A stretch of 64,000 bases of DNA from Hordeum vulgare subsp. vulgare (Eukaryota; Streptophyta; Magnoliopsida; Poales; Poaceae), in the NCBI RefSeq assembly GCF_904849725.1, contig NC_058523.1:203945689-204009688 (forward strand), written 5' to 3'. The translations under genes were made by a program, and so were the position numbers. The notes beneath the pieces were generated by a model that made no database searches, was not told where the DNA came from, and saw nothing but the letters and a program-made list of their open reading frames with translations. This document shows, piece by piece, positions 10,107-22,763 of the stretch (position 1 is the stretch's first letter; every line of letters begins with the position of its first letter).

Positions 10107-10480
10107 ATGCGGGTGCGGGGGGTGGGGGGTGGGGGTGTGGGGGCTCACCGGGAGGGGCGACTGTGGAGGGGTCGGGATGTTGGGGGTGGCGGGGCGGCGC
10201 CAGGGGCGCCAGGGGAAGCAACGCGACGGTGGTGGGGCAGCGGAAGCAGGGGCGAGGTGGGGCAGCGGCGGGACGGTGGTGGTGGCGCGACGGTGGCGGC
10301 GGGGGCGACAGGGGCGGCGGCGGGGGCGACAGGGGCGGCGGTGCGACGGGGGCGACGGCGAGACGGTGGTGGCGGCGGCCGGTGGGCATCGGGGATTGGG
10401 AGAGAGAGAGGGGCGTGCGGGGTGAGCCATTACAGAGAGAGAGAGGGGCGGGGTGGGGGGGGGGGAAGGAGCCATTAACG
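10107..10480 (+). other. G-rich, GC-rich tract near the right CACTA end
   Basis: The plus strand carries many runs of three or more G, including several runs of four to six G at 10113-10145 and about ten G near 10455-10466. GGCGGCGGGGGCGACA-like units repeat at 10300-10345. The strand asymmetry makes G-quadruplexes possible. Proline- or glycine-rich open frames follow from composition and are not called as genes. Confidence 0.7.
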
Positions 10481-10484
10481 GAGT

Positions 10485-10825
10485 TAGCGCTTTGCCGTCT
10501 GCCGGCGGATGGCAAAGAGTCTAGACTCTTTGCCGTATGCCTCCCGACTCTTTGCCGCCCGCTAGCAGACGACAAAGAAGGGATTCCAGTTTGACCTAAC
10601 CACCCCACGTTCAGGTGGGCCCATCTACATCTTTGTCGTCTGTTGTGCGACTCTTTGCCGTCTGCTAGCTGACGGCAAAGATGTGACTGATGGCAAAAAC
10701 ACTCTATGCCATCAGCCAGTGCTTTGCCGTCTGCTTTGTTGAAGCTGACGGCAAAGACACTCTTTGCCATCAGCTAGCAGACGGAAAAGACTAGGCAAAT
10801 GGCAAAAAACTGTTTTCCAGTAGTG
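10485..10825. repeat. CACTA right subterminal repeats and terminus
   Basis: TTTGCCGTCTGC and its complement recur about ten times in both orientations, mirroring the left end. The terminus CTGTTTTCCAGTAGTG ends at 10825 and is followed by the TSD copy GCT. Confidence 0.88.
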
Positions 10826-10828
10826 GCT

Positions 10829-12014
10829 ACACATTTTTGTGAGAACGGATGGATCCACTCGGTGGTATCGTCATGTGATGATCTAAGAACTTCCTCACTT
10901 CGGTAATTTCGATTGGTTTCACTCCAAGGTTCTGAAGTGAAAACAATGGATAATAGAAGCTTGGTGAAAAGATGTGGATGTCGCCTAGAGGTGGGGGGAT
11001 AAGCGCTTTAAAATAATTATGGTTTAGGCTTGAACAAATGCAGAATAAAACTAGCATTTAATAGTCAAGCACGAAACCTAAAACAACTAGGCTTACATAT
11101 GTGCAGCAACAACTAATGCTAACTAAGATAAATAACTTTGTGATAGCAAGATATATAACAAGAAACAATATGGGTATAACAAAGTAAAGTGCATTAGTGA
11201 AGGGATCGGGTAAGAGATAACCGATGCATGCGGAGACGACGATGTATCCCGAAGTTCACACCCTTGTGGATGCTAATCTCCGTTTGGAGTGGTGTGGAAG
11301 CACAATGCTCCCCAAGAAGCCACTAGGGCCACCGTAATCTCCTCACACCCTCGTACAATGCAAGATGACATGATTCCACTAAGGGACCCTTAAGGGCGAT
11401 CATCAGACACGTACAAATAGCAACCCTTAGGGGCGGTCATCAAACCCATACACTTTGGCAACCCTTGGGCGGTCACCGTAACCCATACAAATTGCTCGGG
11501 GAAATCTTCACAACCTATTTGGAGATCCTGATGCTTTCCCGGAGCTTTACACCACAATGATTGAGCTCTGAGGTACCACCAACCGCCTAGGGCACCAAAG
11601 CACCCAAGAGGAACAAGCTCTAGGTTACCAAGCACCCAAGAGTAAAAATCTATTCAAATTTTCACTTCCGCGTATCATCGTGGAGAACTCAAACCGAAGC
11701 AGCTAATGCAATGGAAATAACACACGAAGTGGTCAAGTCCCTTATACCAAATTCCACCATAGCAACAAATCTATGGAGGAATATGAGAGGAAGAACAAGG
11801 AGCTCACAAGAACTCTAAGATCTAGATCCAAGGGGTTCCCCTCACATAGAGGAGATAGTGATTTGTGGAAACGTAGATCTAGGTCTCCTCCCTAATTTAC
11901 CTCAAGAACTAGCAAGAATCATTGAAGGGATTAAGAGATAGAAAGCTCGAAGAAGGCCAGCAATGGGGAAGAACACGAGCTCAAAGGATAAGGTTCAATG
12001 GGGAAGAAGAACCC
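10829..12014. other. Non-coding, LTR-like DNA
   Basis: I see no ORF with a recognisable product. Phrases such as GATGTGGATGTCGCCTAGAGG are common in Triticeae LTRs, so it is probably an old LTR fragment, but termini and TSDs were not found. A triplicated 38-bp motif lies at 11386-11496. Confidence 0.4.
11386..11496. repeat. Three tandem copies of a ~38-bp motif
   Basis: Units starting at 11386, 11423 and 11461 each begin ACCCTT, followed by GGGCG(G/A)TCA and, further on, CGTACA or CCATACA. They are diverged from each other by several substitutions, so this is an old local triplication inside non-coding DNA. Confidence 0.75.
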
Positions 12015-12074
12015 TGATGACCCACAAGTATAGGGGATCTATCGTAGTCCTTTCGGTAAGTAAGAGTGTCAAAC
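12015..12074 (-). mobile_element. ~60-bp relic of an Athila-like LTR 3' end
   Basis: Starting at 12015, TGATGACCCACAAGTATAGG and the next 40 bases match the reverse complement of the last 60 bp of the LTR at 53341-54862. The match stops at about 12074 and unrelated AT-rich DNA follows. Only the terminal tip of the LTR survives. Confidence 0.75.
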
Positions 12075-13470
12075 TATCACACCCTGTGTTTGCACCACTT
12101 TCTACGACTTGAGTTATAATAAATGGACCAACTAAAACTTTTTGTGTGTTTGTGTTGTTTGACTTGGTTGCTATTTTCTTGAGTGCTTGATTGCGTATTA
12201 AATCACAAAAATTCTCCTTCTCTCAAGAACTCATCTTCTTAGCCCAAACCTTTGCCCAATGATCATGCCATGTGTATAGGACTTCAAACTATTTTTATAA
12301 AATATTATTTTTACCAAAAGGTATTTATTTAATTTAAGCTTTAAAAAATCCTTGAATTAAGGTTTGTAATACAAGTCCTGAAATTAGGGAAGTTGTTTTG
12401 CCCCAAATAATTTATCTAGATCCTATTATCGAGAAAACTTCCCAAAAACCACAAAACAATTAATCTTAAAGTTGTTTTCCTATTTTATTTAAATACCTTT
12501 TTCTCAGGCCAGAAATGGATTTTTATATGGAATAATTATTTTTATACTTTCAAAATATTTGAGAAAATTTAGGGACACTGAGTGGACATATATTTTCCAT
12601 ATATAAGAGTTTCAACACTTGGTCATGCTCAAAATATTGGACAAACCCTCCAAAACCCTTTCTGCCTTTTTCAAGTATTTGAAATATTTCTATAAGAAAT
12701 ATTCTCAAATAATTCCAGGAAAATTCTAGCAAGTCTCATATGATATATGAGATGATCGTTCCAAGTTTAATCTCAATTCGAATTGATTTGTTCAACCAAG
12801 TATTCCAAAACCCTCTCTGTCGAGAACCAAATTTGAGCAACTCTACATTGCCAAGTTTCCCCAATTGATCCACACCAAGTGGTGCATGCTCTAATCACCA
12901 AATAATGCCTCCACACCAAGTGGCGCATTAGGGGGAGTAGTTTTGCATGACAAGATCTACAAAAACCTGATTCTGTTGATTTCTAGGGTTTACCAAGTTT
13001 ACATTGCCAACTTTATGAAAATGAGCTCAATGTTGGTGGTCAAGCCTATTTCTATCTACCATTTTTCCCTCGTAAGTGCCATAGCCAGCAGAGTCTTCGA
13101 CCTAGCCAAAATCAACATCAAACACCTTTGGACACAAGAGTAAAGCCCCTCATTTCACCTCTTCCTCTATTCTTCTTGACCCCAACTTTTTACCACATCA
13201 TCTCTTGTATGACTTGCACCTCCAGTAAAAACCCCTGGGCAAAAGCTCAATTATTGATGCGGTAAAATCCCATTTTCCCCTTTGGACAACCCCCGCCTCA
13301 CTCTTCTCTCCGCTCTCTCCCACTTGTGGTCGATCCAGGGGCATCCAAGGCCTCATTCCTTTTGTTTATTCCTCCCTGCAACCCGTGGACACATTAGGAC
13401 ACGCGAGAGCATGCCAAAGGCCCTGAACTACGCTCTGGAGTGCACAACCGTGTTCCAGAGGTTTGACCTC
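12075..13470. other. AT-rich non-coding DNA, distant match to 63700-64000 reversed
   Basis: There is no credible gene. The section around 12480-12700 is similar, in opposite orientation, to 63700-63980. Both carry the words CCTATTTTATTT, CCAGAAATG, GGACATATATTT and CAAAATATT in the same order. They are probably two copies of one LTR family. Confidence 0.5.
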
Positions 13471-15017
13471 TAACTACTCGTAGGTGCGTTGGTTTCCCTC
13501 CAAGCTTAGATGGTGGTCTAGCACATCGATGACAAGCATTTCCGTGAGTTAAGAAACCAAGGTATCAATCCAGTAGGAAGATCCACAAGACTATGTAAGC
13601 AACACCTACACAAAAATAGCAAATCCTCGCAACCCAACGCGTGGAGGGGTTGTGAATCCCTCGTTGGTAAAGTAAGGATAAATTGATAGATGCAAATAAG
13701 AGTGATAGAAAATAGAACACAACAAGGTATTTTTGGGTTTTTTGATAATATAGACCTGAAAACAAAAGAGCAAATAAAGTAGAAAAGCAAATAGCAAAGT
13801 AGAGATTACAAATAGATGATGTGAAGTAGACCCGGGGCCCGTAGGTTTCACTAGTGGCTTCTCTCGAGAAAATAGCAAGCAGTGGGTAGACAAATTACTG
13901 TTGGGCAATTAATAGAAGAGCAAATAATTATGATGATATTCAAGAGAGTGATCATGTATATAGGCATCATGTCCAAAATAAGTAGACCGACTTCTGCCTG
14001 CATCTACTTCTATTACATCGACCGCTATCGAGCATGCATCTAGTGTATTGAGTTCATGGAGAAATGGAGTAATGCCTTAAGAACGATGACATGATGTAGA
14101 AAATATCTATTTATGTAGGAATAGGTCCCATCATTTTATCCTTGATAGCAATGATACATGTGTATCATGTCTCTTTCTGTCACTCAGATTGAGCACTGCA
14201 AGATCGGACCCATCACAAAGCACGTCTTCCCATTGCAAGATAAAAGATCAAGTTGGCTACACAAAAAACAAATATCACAGAAGAAATATGAGGCTATTAT
14301 AATCAAGCATGAATATGTTTTCATAGATCTGATCATAAACTCACAATTCATTGGATCCCAACAAACACACTACAAAAGAAAGAGTTACATCATATGGATC
14401 TCCAAGAGACCATTGTATTGAGAAACAAAACGAGAGAGAAAGCCGTCTAGCTACTGCGTACGGACCTGTAGGTCTGATGTGAAGTACTCACGCATCATTA
14501 GAGCAGCACCAATGAGGATGGTGAACCCCTCCGTGATTGGGTTCCTCTCCGGAATGGGCTCTAGATTAGATTTCGTGGCTGTGGAACTTGTGGCAACTGA
14601 AATTATTTTTCGTAGACTCCTCTAGGGTTTTATGAATATTGGGGTATTTATAGAGCCCACATGCGGTGGAGAAGCTTCCCGATGGCCCCATTAGACACCA
14701 GGCCGCGCGAGGGGCCTTAGGCGCACCCTGATGTCTAGTGGGCTCTTTGGGCCTTGTCTGCTGCTCATTCTTGGTTCCCAAGTTTCCTCCTGGTCCAAAA
14801 AATCTCCGGAAAGTTTCATGGCAATTGGACCTCATCTGATATGGATTTTCTGAGAAGGAAAAAACAGCAAAAAACAACAACTGGCACTAGGCACTATGTC
14901 AATAGGTTAGTCCCAAAAATGATATAAAATTGCTATAAAATGATTATAAAACATCCAAGAATGATAATATAATAGGATGGAACAATTAAAAATTATAGAT
15001 ACGTTGGAGATGTATAA
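13471..15017 (-). repeat. 3' LTR of the pol-less Gypsy-type element
   Basis: It matches 27111-28653 along its length. Element-wise it starts TTATACATCTCCAACGTATC at 15017 and ends GCACCTACGAGTAGTTA at 13471. A TATA motif, CTATAAATA, lies at 14653-14645 on the minus strand. Confidence 0.88.
14645..14653 (-). promoter_or_regulatory. LTR TATA box
   Basis: CTATAAATA on the minus strand is conserved at 28298-28290 in the partner LTR, which supports a promoter role. Confidence 0.6.
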
Positions 15018-15032
15018 GCATCCCCAAGATTA
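15018..15032 (-). promoter_or_regulatory. Polypurine tract of the Gypsy-type element
   Basis: On the minus strand, AATCTTGGGGATGC lies directly before the 3' LTR. This is the usual position and composition of the plus-strand primer of LTR elements. Confidence 0.65.
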
Positions 15033-17458
15033 ATTCCTGCTCGTCCTTGAGTAGTTAAATGATAAAAAACAGAATTTTTATTGTGGAATGGTGCCTCACA
15101 TGTTCCTAATATTATTTTTATTTCAGAATGTACATATGGACTTGTAGATGATGAAAAACAATAGTCTATAATTTGACATGAAAATTTCAATACTCAAGCA
15201 TATCAACAAGCAACTAAGTCTTTCAAAATATCAATGTAAAGAATGTCATCCCTAGCCCATCATGCTCTATCATCGGTCCATTCATGTAACACACTCAAAT
15301 ATTAACTACATCCAATGCTCAAGTGTGATAATGGTGTTCCTTAGTTGGGGCTTTATAAGAGAAGATGGAGACTCAAAAATAATAATTCATAAAGTAAATA
15401 GATAGGCCCTTCGCAGAGGGAAGCAGGGATTTGTAGAGGTGCCGTAGCTCAAAGTGAAAAACTTAGAGATAATTTTTTTAGGGTGGCATGCTTTTCCTAT
15501 CAACGAGAACGACTAAGAATTTCCAATATCCTCCATGATAAACAAATTATAGGCGGTTCCCAAACGGAAAATAAAGTTTATTCCTTTTCCACCATTCTTT
15601 CACATGCCACAGCTAGCCGTATACACAGGTGCCGTCCATACCAACACTTGCCAATAATTTATTATTTGAAAACATAATATTTTTTTTCTTTTTGTGACTG
15701 GGCATCCCTATTACCGCCATACTCTCGTGCAATGATAAGTGAATAAACAATCATCTTGAGAATAACATATTTAACATGGAAGATACCGACCACCCCTCGC
15801 TGCTTCATGAGCGGTATGGGCACACAAAACAGAATTTTATTTTGAATATTGGAGTTGGCACTTGCAAATTTACTTGGAACGACGTTGAAAGACCGCATAT
15901 AGGTTGGTATGGTGGACTCATTTGGCACAACTTTGATTTTAGGATTTGGATGCACAAGTTGTATTCCCGCTTAGTACAAATGAATGCTAGAATAGATTGA
16001 GAAGCACCCAACCAAGGAACAACAATTATCATAAGTGAACTTTAAACATAACTAACATCGAATAATGCAACACAAGTAGGATGTAACTTCATAGCATAAA
16101 TATTGACTTCATGTGCGTGCATAGGAATCACAAACCTTAACACCAATATTCTTACTAGAGCATAATTACTCGTCAACATAACTCACATATTACTATCTTC
16201 ATATTGCAAAACTATTGCAAAGAATCAAGATTAATATCCAATGATCTTCATAAAAGTTTTTATTTTATCTTTCCTGGACATTCATCACTTTGGAACTAAT
16301 TTTCATTTAAGCAAATTTCCATTGCAAATAACAAGCTCTCAAACAAGTATAAGTGAAGCATGAGAGCACAAGTTTATTTAAAATTTTCAACTATCAAAAT
16401 TATATAAGTGAAGCAAGAGAGTATTTCTTCAAAATTTCAGCAACTCTCAAAATAATCTAAGTGAAGCATGAGATAAAATCTCTTCAAAATAACATCACAC
16501 CATGCTCAAAAAGATATAAGTGAAGTACTTGAGCAATTCCATGGCTCAAAAAATTTAAGTGAAGCATAAAGAGCGATTATAACAAATCATAACATAATTT
16601 GGTTTATTATGATAAACTAACTAGAAAATAAAGCAAAGACACAAATGATACAAGATACTCCTAGCAAAACTCATGATATGTGATGAATAAAAATATTGCT
16701 CCAAGTAAAATTACCGATGGTTTCTAGAAGAAAGAGGGGATGCCTTCCGAGGCATCCCCAAGCTTAGCTCCTTGGTAATCCTTAGATATTGCCTTGGGGT
16801 GCCATGGGTAATCCCCAAGATTAGGCTTTTATTAGTCCTTATTCCATCATCCATCTTGATCTCACTCAAAACTTGAAAACTTCAATCACACAAAACTCAA
16901 CAAAATTTTGTGAGATCCGTTAGTATAACAAAACCAAACTTTACTATAGGTACTATTGAAAACCCATTCCAATTTTGTTTTTGCATTATACCTACTATAT
17001 TATAACTTTACCATGGCTTATGCCCCCTGATATAAACCATAGAATCATTAAAATGAGCACATAATGCAAAGAAAATAAAATCTGTTAAAAACAGAACAAC
17101 CTGTAAAGATTCCAAATTTAATTATACTTTTGTAACTCCAAAAATTCTGAAACATTAGGACAATGTAGGGAATTTGTATATTAATCTTGTGTAAAAAATT
17201 CAGACACTTTTGACTTTTTTGTGATTTCTAGGAGTTTTACTACTGGATGCAAACATTTCTATTTTACACAAGGATTAAAGCAACTAATACCCCACATGAC
17301 CCCGAAGGCTTTGCTTGGCACACACACTATATAAGACACAGAAAACACAATTATAAGAGTAGAATAATTGTGCAAACAGTCAAGAACAAAATCAAAAGTA
17401 AAAACAAATTTTATTCATTGGTTTCCTCGCAACAAGCGCTATCGTTTTACGCCCCTAG
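15033..17458 (-). other. Non-coding 3' internal region of the Gypsy-type element
   Basis: No ORF stands out. Two further polypurine-like words occur near 16741-16775 (GGCATCCCCAAGCTTAGC) and 16800-16825. Degenerate repeats lie at 16340-16580. Length and AT richness fit the long 3' leader of pol-less Gypsy-type elements. Confidence 0.6.
16340..16580. repeat. Degenerate ~55-85-bp repeats with AAGTGAAGCA cores
   Basis: The word TAAGTGAAGCA or TAAGTGAAGTA recurs near 16350, 16406, 16458, 16517 and 16558, mostly followed by a GAG-containing word and an AT-rich stretch. The spacing varies, so these are imperfect and old. Confidence 0.65.
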
Positions 17459-17900
17459 CTAAGCATATAACATAGATTCAAGTATTGCCATCTTTAGTTT
17501 CCATAGATGCATTCTTATCAGGAGATTTCTCAAAACTAACTTGAAACACATTATCCATAGAAATTTGAGCATTATCAAGTTCCCATCTATGTATCCGTTT
17601 TGATTACGTGCAACAATCCAAGAATATTGTTGATTAACATTGTTGAAAACTTGTTCGATCATATCTAAAACATGAATTTCCTTTTTAAGATTATCATCAA
17701 AGATTTGATTATCACCGAGCAAATGTCTCAAAAAATAATCACTATTATATGGAATTTCCTTTACTACCGTCTTTTCACAGTTCATACCATAAAAATCAAG
17801 GATTTCCGAAGCTTCCTGTTGTATATGATCAAATTCATCCATAAGAACAAGGGTGGCTATCTTCTTAGATTTAGGATCCTTTATAATAGGTAGTTCATAA
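17459..17900 (-). pseudogene. 3' part of the Gypsy-type element ORF
   Basis: This is the downstream half of a single ORF whose upstream half lies at 26872-26596 beyond the Copia element. The codon split across the junction is completed exactly when one TSD copy is ignored, and no stop occurs up to about 17600. Recognisable words include MDEFDHIQQEASEILDFYG and NGYIDG. From about 17590 on, the neighbouring frame, which stops at 17480-17478, reads more like protein than the frame ending at 17459, so a one-base indel is likely there. I do not recognise the product. It lacks reverse transcriptase and integrase motifs and could be a structural or gag-like protein. Confidence 0.6.
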
Positions 17901-19679
17901 TGTTGGGGAACGTAGTAAATTCAAAATTTTCCTACGCCAGACAAGGATCTATCTAAGGAGAGACCAGCAACGAGAGAGGTTGTACAACATCTTCATACCT
18001 TTGAAGATCGCTAAGTGGAAGCATTACTATGAATGCGGTCGATGGAGTCGTACTCGCAGCGATTCAGATCGCGGTTGGTTCCGATCTATGTGCCGAATCA
18101 CGTCACCTCCGCGTTCAACACACATACAGCCCGGTGACGTCTCCCGCGCCTTGATCCAGCAAGGAGGAGGGAGAGGTTGAGGGAGAGCTCCGGCATCACG
18201 ACGGTGTGGTGGTGGTGGAGCTACGAGGTCTCCCGGCAGGGCTTCGCCAAGCACCATGGGAGAGGAGAAAGAGGAGAAGCAGGGCTGCGCCGAGAGAGAG
18301 ATTTCGTGTGTCTCAAAACAGCCCCAAACCTCAACTATATATAGGGGGAGGGAGGGGGCGCAGCCCTTAGGGTTCCCACCCCCAAGGGGTGCGGCAGCCC
18401 CCATATGCGCGAGGAGGTGGCGGCCAGGAGGGGAGGAGGGGTGTGGCGCACCCCTGGTGGGCCTTAGGCCCACCTGGCTTAGGGTTTGCCCCCCTTCCCT
18501 CTCCCCTGCGCCATGGGCCCCTCGTAGGAGGTGCACCAGCCCATGATGGGCTGGTTCCCTTCCACCTTTTGGCTCATGTCACCTTTTGGGGCTTGTGGCC
18601 CCTCTCGGTGGACCTCCGAAACACTTTCCGGTGGTCCCAGTGGCACCTGTACGCTATCGGTGACGCCGGAAACATTTTTGATGTCCAAAACCTTTCATCC
18701 TATATATCAATCTTTACCTATGGACCATTCCGGAACACCTCGTGATGTCCAGGATCTCATTCGGGACTCCGAACAACCTTCGGTAACCACGTACACTATT
18801 TCCCTTTAACCCTAGCGTCATCGAACCTTAAGTGTGTAGACCCTATGGGTTCGGGAGACGTGTAGACATGACCAAGACATCTCTCCGGCTAATAACCAAC
18901 AACGGGGTCTGGATATCCATGTTGGTTTCCACACGTTCCACGATGATCTCATCGGATGAACCACGATGTCAAGGATTCATTCAATCCCGTACGCAATTCC
19001 CTTTGTCTATCGGTATGATACTTGCCCGAGATTCGATCGTCGGTATCCCTATACCTTGTTCAATCTCGTTACCGGAAAGTATCTTTACTCGTTTCGTAGC
19101 ACATCATCTCATGTCTAACTCCTTAGTCACACTGAGCTCATTATGATGATGTTCTACCGAGTGGGCCCAGAGATACCTCTCCGTCATACGGAGTGACAAA
19201 TCCCGGTCTCGATTCGTACCAACCCAACAAATACTTTCGGAGATACCCGTAGTGCACCTTTATAGTCACCCAGTTACGTTGTGACATTTGATACACCCAA
19301 AGCACTCCTACGGTATCCGGGAGTTGCACAATCTCATGGTCAAAGGAAAAGATACTTGACATCAGAAAAGCTTTAGCATACGAACAACACGATCTAGTGC
19401 TATGCTTTGGATTGGGTCTTGTCCATCACATCATCCTCCTAATGATGTGATCCCGTTATCAATGACATCTAATGTCCATGACCAGGAAACCATGATCATC
19501 TATTGGTCAACGAGCTAGCCAACTAGAGGCTTACTAGGGACACATTGTGATCTATATATTCACACATGTATTACAGTTTCCGGTTAATACAATTATAGTA
19601 TGAACAATATAAAATTATCATGAACTAGGAAATATAATAATAACCAATTTATTATTGCCTGTAGGGCATATTTCCAACA
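17901..19679 (-). repeat. 3' LTR of the first Copia element
   Basis: It pairs with 24816-26595. A TATA motif, CTATATATAG, is at 18344-18335 on the minus strand. Open frames inside (for example 18027-18536) are LTR composition, not genes. Confidence 0.95.
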
Positions 19680-19691
19680 GTCTCCCACTTG
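19680..19691 (-). promoter_or_regulatory. Copia polypurine tract
   Basis: On the minus strand AAGTGGGAGAC abuts the 3' LTR at 19679. The same sequence abuts the LTR of the second Copia element at 33449. Confidence 0.85.
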
Positions 19692-21253
19692 CACTAGAGT
19701 CAATAATCTAGGTCACATCACTATGTGATTGCAATGAATCCAACACTCATACAGTTCTGGGGATTCGATCATGTCTTGCTTGTGAGAGAGGTTTATTAGT
19801 CAACAGGTATGAACCTTTCAGATCCGTGTCTGCTTTACAAATCTCCATGTCTTCATATAGATACTGCTACCATGCACCATTTGGTACTATTCCAAATGAC
19901 TGCTCCACTATACGAATCCGGTTTACTTCTCATAGTCATCCAGATTAGTGACAAAGCTTGCATCGACGTAACCCCTTTACGACGAACTCTTTAATCACCT
20001 CCATAATCGAGAAAATTTCCTTAGTCCATTAGTTACTAAAGATAAATTCGACTCTATCCAGTGATCCATTCCTGGATCACTCTTGTACCCCATGACTTAC
20101 TCATGGCAAGGCACGCTTTAGGTGCTCTACGCAGCATAGCATACTTATAGAGCCTATGGCTGATGCTTAGGGGACGACATTCGTCCTTTCTCTTTCTTCT
20201 ACCGTGGTCGGACTCTGAGTCCTACTCAAATTTACACCTTACAACATAGCCAAGAACTCCTTCTTTGCTGATCTATTTTGAACTCCTTCAAAAACTTGTC
20301 AAGGCACGCATTTTGTTGAAAGTTCTATTAAGCACTTTGATCTATCTTTATAGATCTTGATGCTCAACTCTCAAGTAGCTACATCTAGGTTTTCCTTTGA
20401 AAAAACTCCTTTCAGAAAACCCTTTATGCTTTGTAGAAATTCTACATAATTTCCAATCAACAATATGTCAACCACATATATTCATCAGAAATTCTATAGT
20501 GCTCCCACTCACTTCTTTGGAAATACAAGTTTCTCATAAACTTTGTATAGAACCAAAAACTTTGATCATCTCATCAAAGTGTATGTTCCAACTCCAAGAT
20601 GCTTACTCCAGTCCATAGAAGGATCGCTGGATCTTTTGCATACTTGTTAGCACCCTTTAAGATCGACAAAGTCTTCTGGTTGTATCACATACAACCTTTC
20701 CTCAAGGAAACCGTTGAGGAAACGATATTTTGACATCCTATCTACAAGATTTCATAAATGATGCAACAACTTCTAACATAATTCCAACAAACTTTCAGCA
20801 TCACTACGGGTGAGAAAGTCTCATCGTAGTCAACTCTTTGAACTTTTTCGAAAACATCTTCGCGACAAGTCGAGCTTTCTTAATGGTGACTTTTCACCAT
20901 CAACGTCTGTCTTCCTTTTAAAGATCCATTCACAGTTATTAGTCTTATGACCATCAAGTGGTTCTTCCAAAGTCTATACTTTGTTTTCATACATGGATCC
21001 TTTCTTCGGATTTCATGGCCTCCAGCCATTTGTCAGAATCCAGGCCCACCATCGCTTCTCCATAGCTCGTATGTTCATTGTTGTCCAACAACATGACTTT
21101 CAAGACAGGGTTACAGCACCACTCTGTAGCAGCAGTACCTGACCTTGTCGACCTACGAGGTTTCTAGTAACTCGATCTGAAGTCTCATGATCACTATCAT
21201 TAGCTTCCACTTCAATTGGTGTAGGCGCCAAAGGAACAACTTCCTACGCCCTG
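19692..21253 (-). pseudogene. Copia reverse transcriptase / RNase H remains
   Basis: On the minus strand this follows the integrase remains and precedes the 3' LTR, the Copia position for reverse transcriptase and RNase H. The active-site box is recognisable at 20478-20467, followed by DILLIG-type residues, but reads YVVD where active Copia enzymes have YVDD. The frame just upstream is shifted by one base relative to the family. Stops are frequent, so no polypeptide of useful length can be made. Confidence 0.7.
20467..20478 (-). other. Mutated reverse transcriptase active-site box
   Basis: The codons TAT GTG GTT GAC read Y-V-V-D. The first catalytic aspartate of YVDD is replaced by valine. 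The identical 12 bases occur at 34242-34231 in the second Copia element. Confidence 0.7.
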
Positions 21254-21484
21254 CTACACACACACTGGTTGAAGTGATGGTTCACATAACTTCATCAAGT
21301 TTCCACCAAAACTCCCACTCAATTCTTTCGAGAGAAACCTTTCCTCGAGAAAGGACCCGTTTCTAGAAATTAACACTTTTGCTTCCGGATCTGAGATAGG
21401 AGGTATACCCAACTGTTTTGGGTGTCCTATGAAGATGCATTTATCCGCTTTGGGTTCGAGCTTATCCGGCTGAAACTCTTTCAA
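21254..21484 (-). pseudogene. Copia integrase C-terminal / linker fragment
   Basis: The 76-residue frame contains KADKCIFIGHPKQLG and GSFLEERFLSKELSG. This is the block between integrase and reverse transcriptase in plant Copia polyproteins (K-C-I-F-[IL]-G-Y-P, then FLE-x-x-F). A corresponding block lies at 34906-35262. It is flanked by stops. Confidence 0.75.
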
Positions 21485-22261
21485 ATAAGCATCGCAGTCC
21501 CAAACTTTTAAGAAATGACAGCTTAGGTTTCTCTAAACGGTGTCATCTCAAAGAAATTGAGTGGTGCCCTATTTAAAGTGAATGCGGTTGTCTCTAAGAC
21601 CTAACCCATAAACGATAGTGGTAATTTGATAATAAATATCATAGCATGCACTATATCTAATAGTGCACGATTATGACATACGGACACACCATCAGATTAT
21701 GGTGTTCTAGGTGGCATGAGTTGTGAAACATTTTTCACGTGAAACAATTTTCACCTTGTCTTAAATGTTTACCAAACTCGTAACTCAGATATATATGTTT
21801 ACCTCCACGATCACATCATAGACATATTATCCTCTTGTCACGATGATCTTCAACTTCACATTGAAATTACTTGAACCTTTTTCAATAATACAGACCTGTG
21901 TTTCATCAAGTAAATACACTAGTATCTACTCAAATCATTTCTGAAGTAAGAACATGATGATATCCACTGCGTGCCTTAGTACTCATCGGACTGCACACAT
22001 CAAAATGTATTACTTCCAACAAGTTACATTCTTGTTCCATCTCACTGAAAAAAGAGGTCTTTAGTCATATTGCCCATGTGGTACGATTTGCATGTCTCAA
22101 GTGATTCAAAAATCAAGTGAGTCAAACGATCCATCCGCATGGAGTTTTATCATGCGTTTATATCAACAGGCATGGTTTGCATGTCTCAAACGTTTCAAAA
22201 ACGAGTGAGTACAAAGATCCATCAGCATGGAGCTTCTTCATGCATTTTATACCAATATGAC

Positions 22262-22468
22262 TCAAGCAGCAATGCCACACGTAAGTGGTACCAGCATTAC
22301 TACTTTGTATCTTTTGGCAACAATATTATGAACATCTGTATCACTATGACCGAGATTCAATAAACCATTCATTCTAGGCGCAAGACCATTGAAGGTATCA
22401 TTCAAGTAAACATAATACCCATTATTCTCTTTAGATGAATAATCACATTTGCCATTAACATAATCCAA
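22262..22468 (-). pseudogene. Copia protease / pre-integrase fragment
   Basis: The frame reads CDYSSKENNGYYVYL and resembles the block at 35992-36210 in the second Copia element. By position it falls between the zinc knuckle and integrase. It is short and isolated by stops, so the assignment is by context. Confidence 0.5.
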
Positions 22469-22763
22469 TCCTGTCTATGCTCAATGCAAACACCAAATAA
22501 CAATTATTTAGGTTTAACACTAATCTCGATGGTAGATGGAGCGTGCAATGTATGATCATATGAACCTTGGAAACACTTCCAACACACATCGTCACCTCGC
22601 CTTTAGCTAGTCTTCGTTTAATCCGTAGCTTTCAGTTCGAGTTGCTAACACTTAGCAATCAAACCGGTATCTAATACCCTGGTGCTACTAGGAGTACTAG
22701 TAAAGTACACATCAATATCATGTATATCCAATATACTTTTGTCGACTTTGCCAGCCTTCTCAT

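Larger units (their letters stand above)
482..10825 (-). mobile_element. CACTA DNA transposon, 10.3 kb, TSD GCT
   Basis: The left end reads CACTACAAGAATTAGC and the right end, reverse complemented, reads CACTACTGGAAAACAG. Both are flanked by the same 3-bp duplication GCT (479-481 and 10826-10828), as expected for CACTA (En/Spm, DTC) transposons. Subterminal zones at both ends carry many direct and inverted TTTGCCGTCTGC motifs. Inside are a satellite-like array, a minus-strand TNP2-type transposase gene, GA/TC microsatellites and a G-rich tract. The transposase is broken by a nonsense codon and a lost 3' end, so the copy cannot encode its own transposase, although its ends look usable in trans. 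Confidence 0.93.

Noticed and set aside
10038..10770. Long Pro-rich minus frame (235 residues) and Gly/Arg-rich plus frames
   Set aside because: They span the G-rich tract and the subterminal repeats. The composition is extreme and frames on both strands are open, so a gene is not supported.
18027..18546. Open frames of up to 169 residues in the Copia LTR, and counterparts at 24984-25592
   Set aside because: They lie in the GC-rich leader of the LTR and are open on both strands. LTRs of this group do not encode proteins there.
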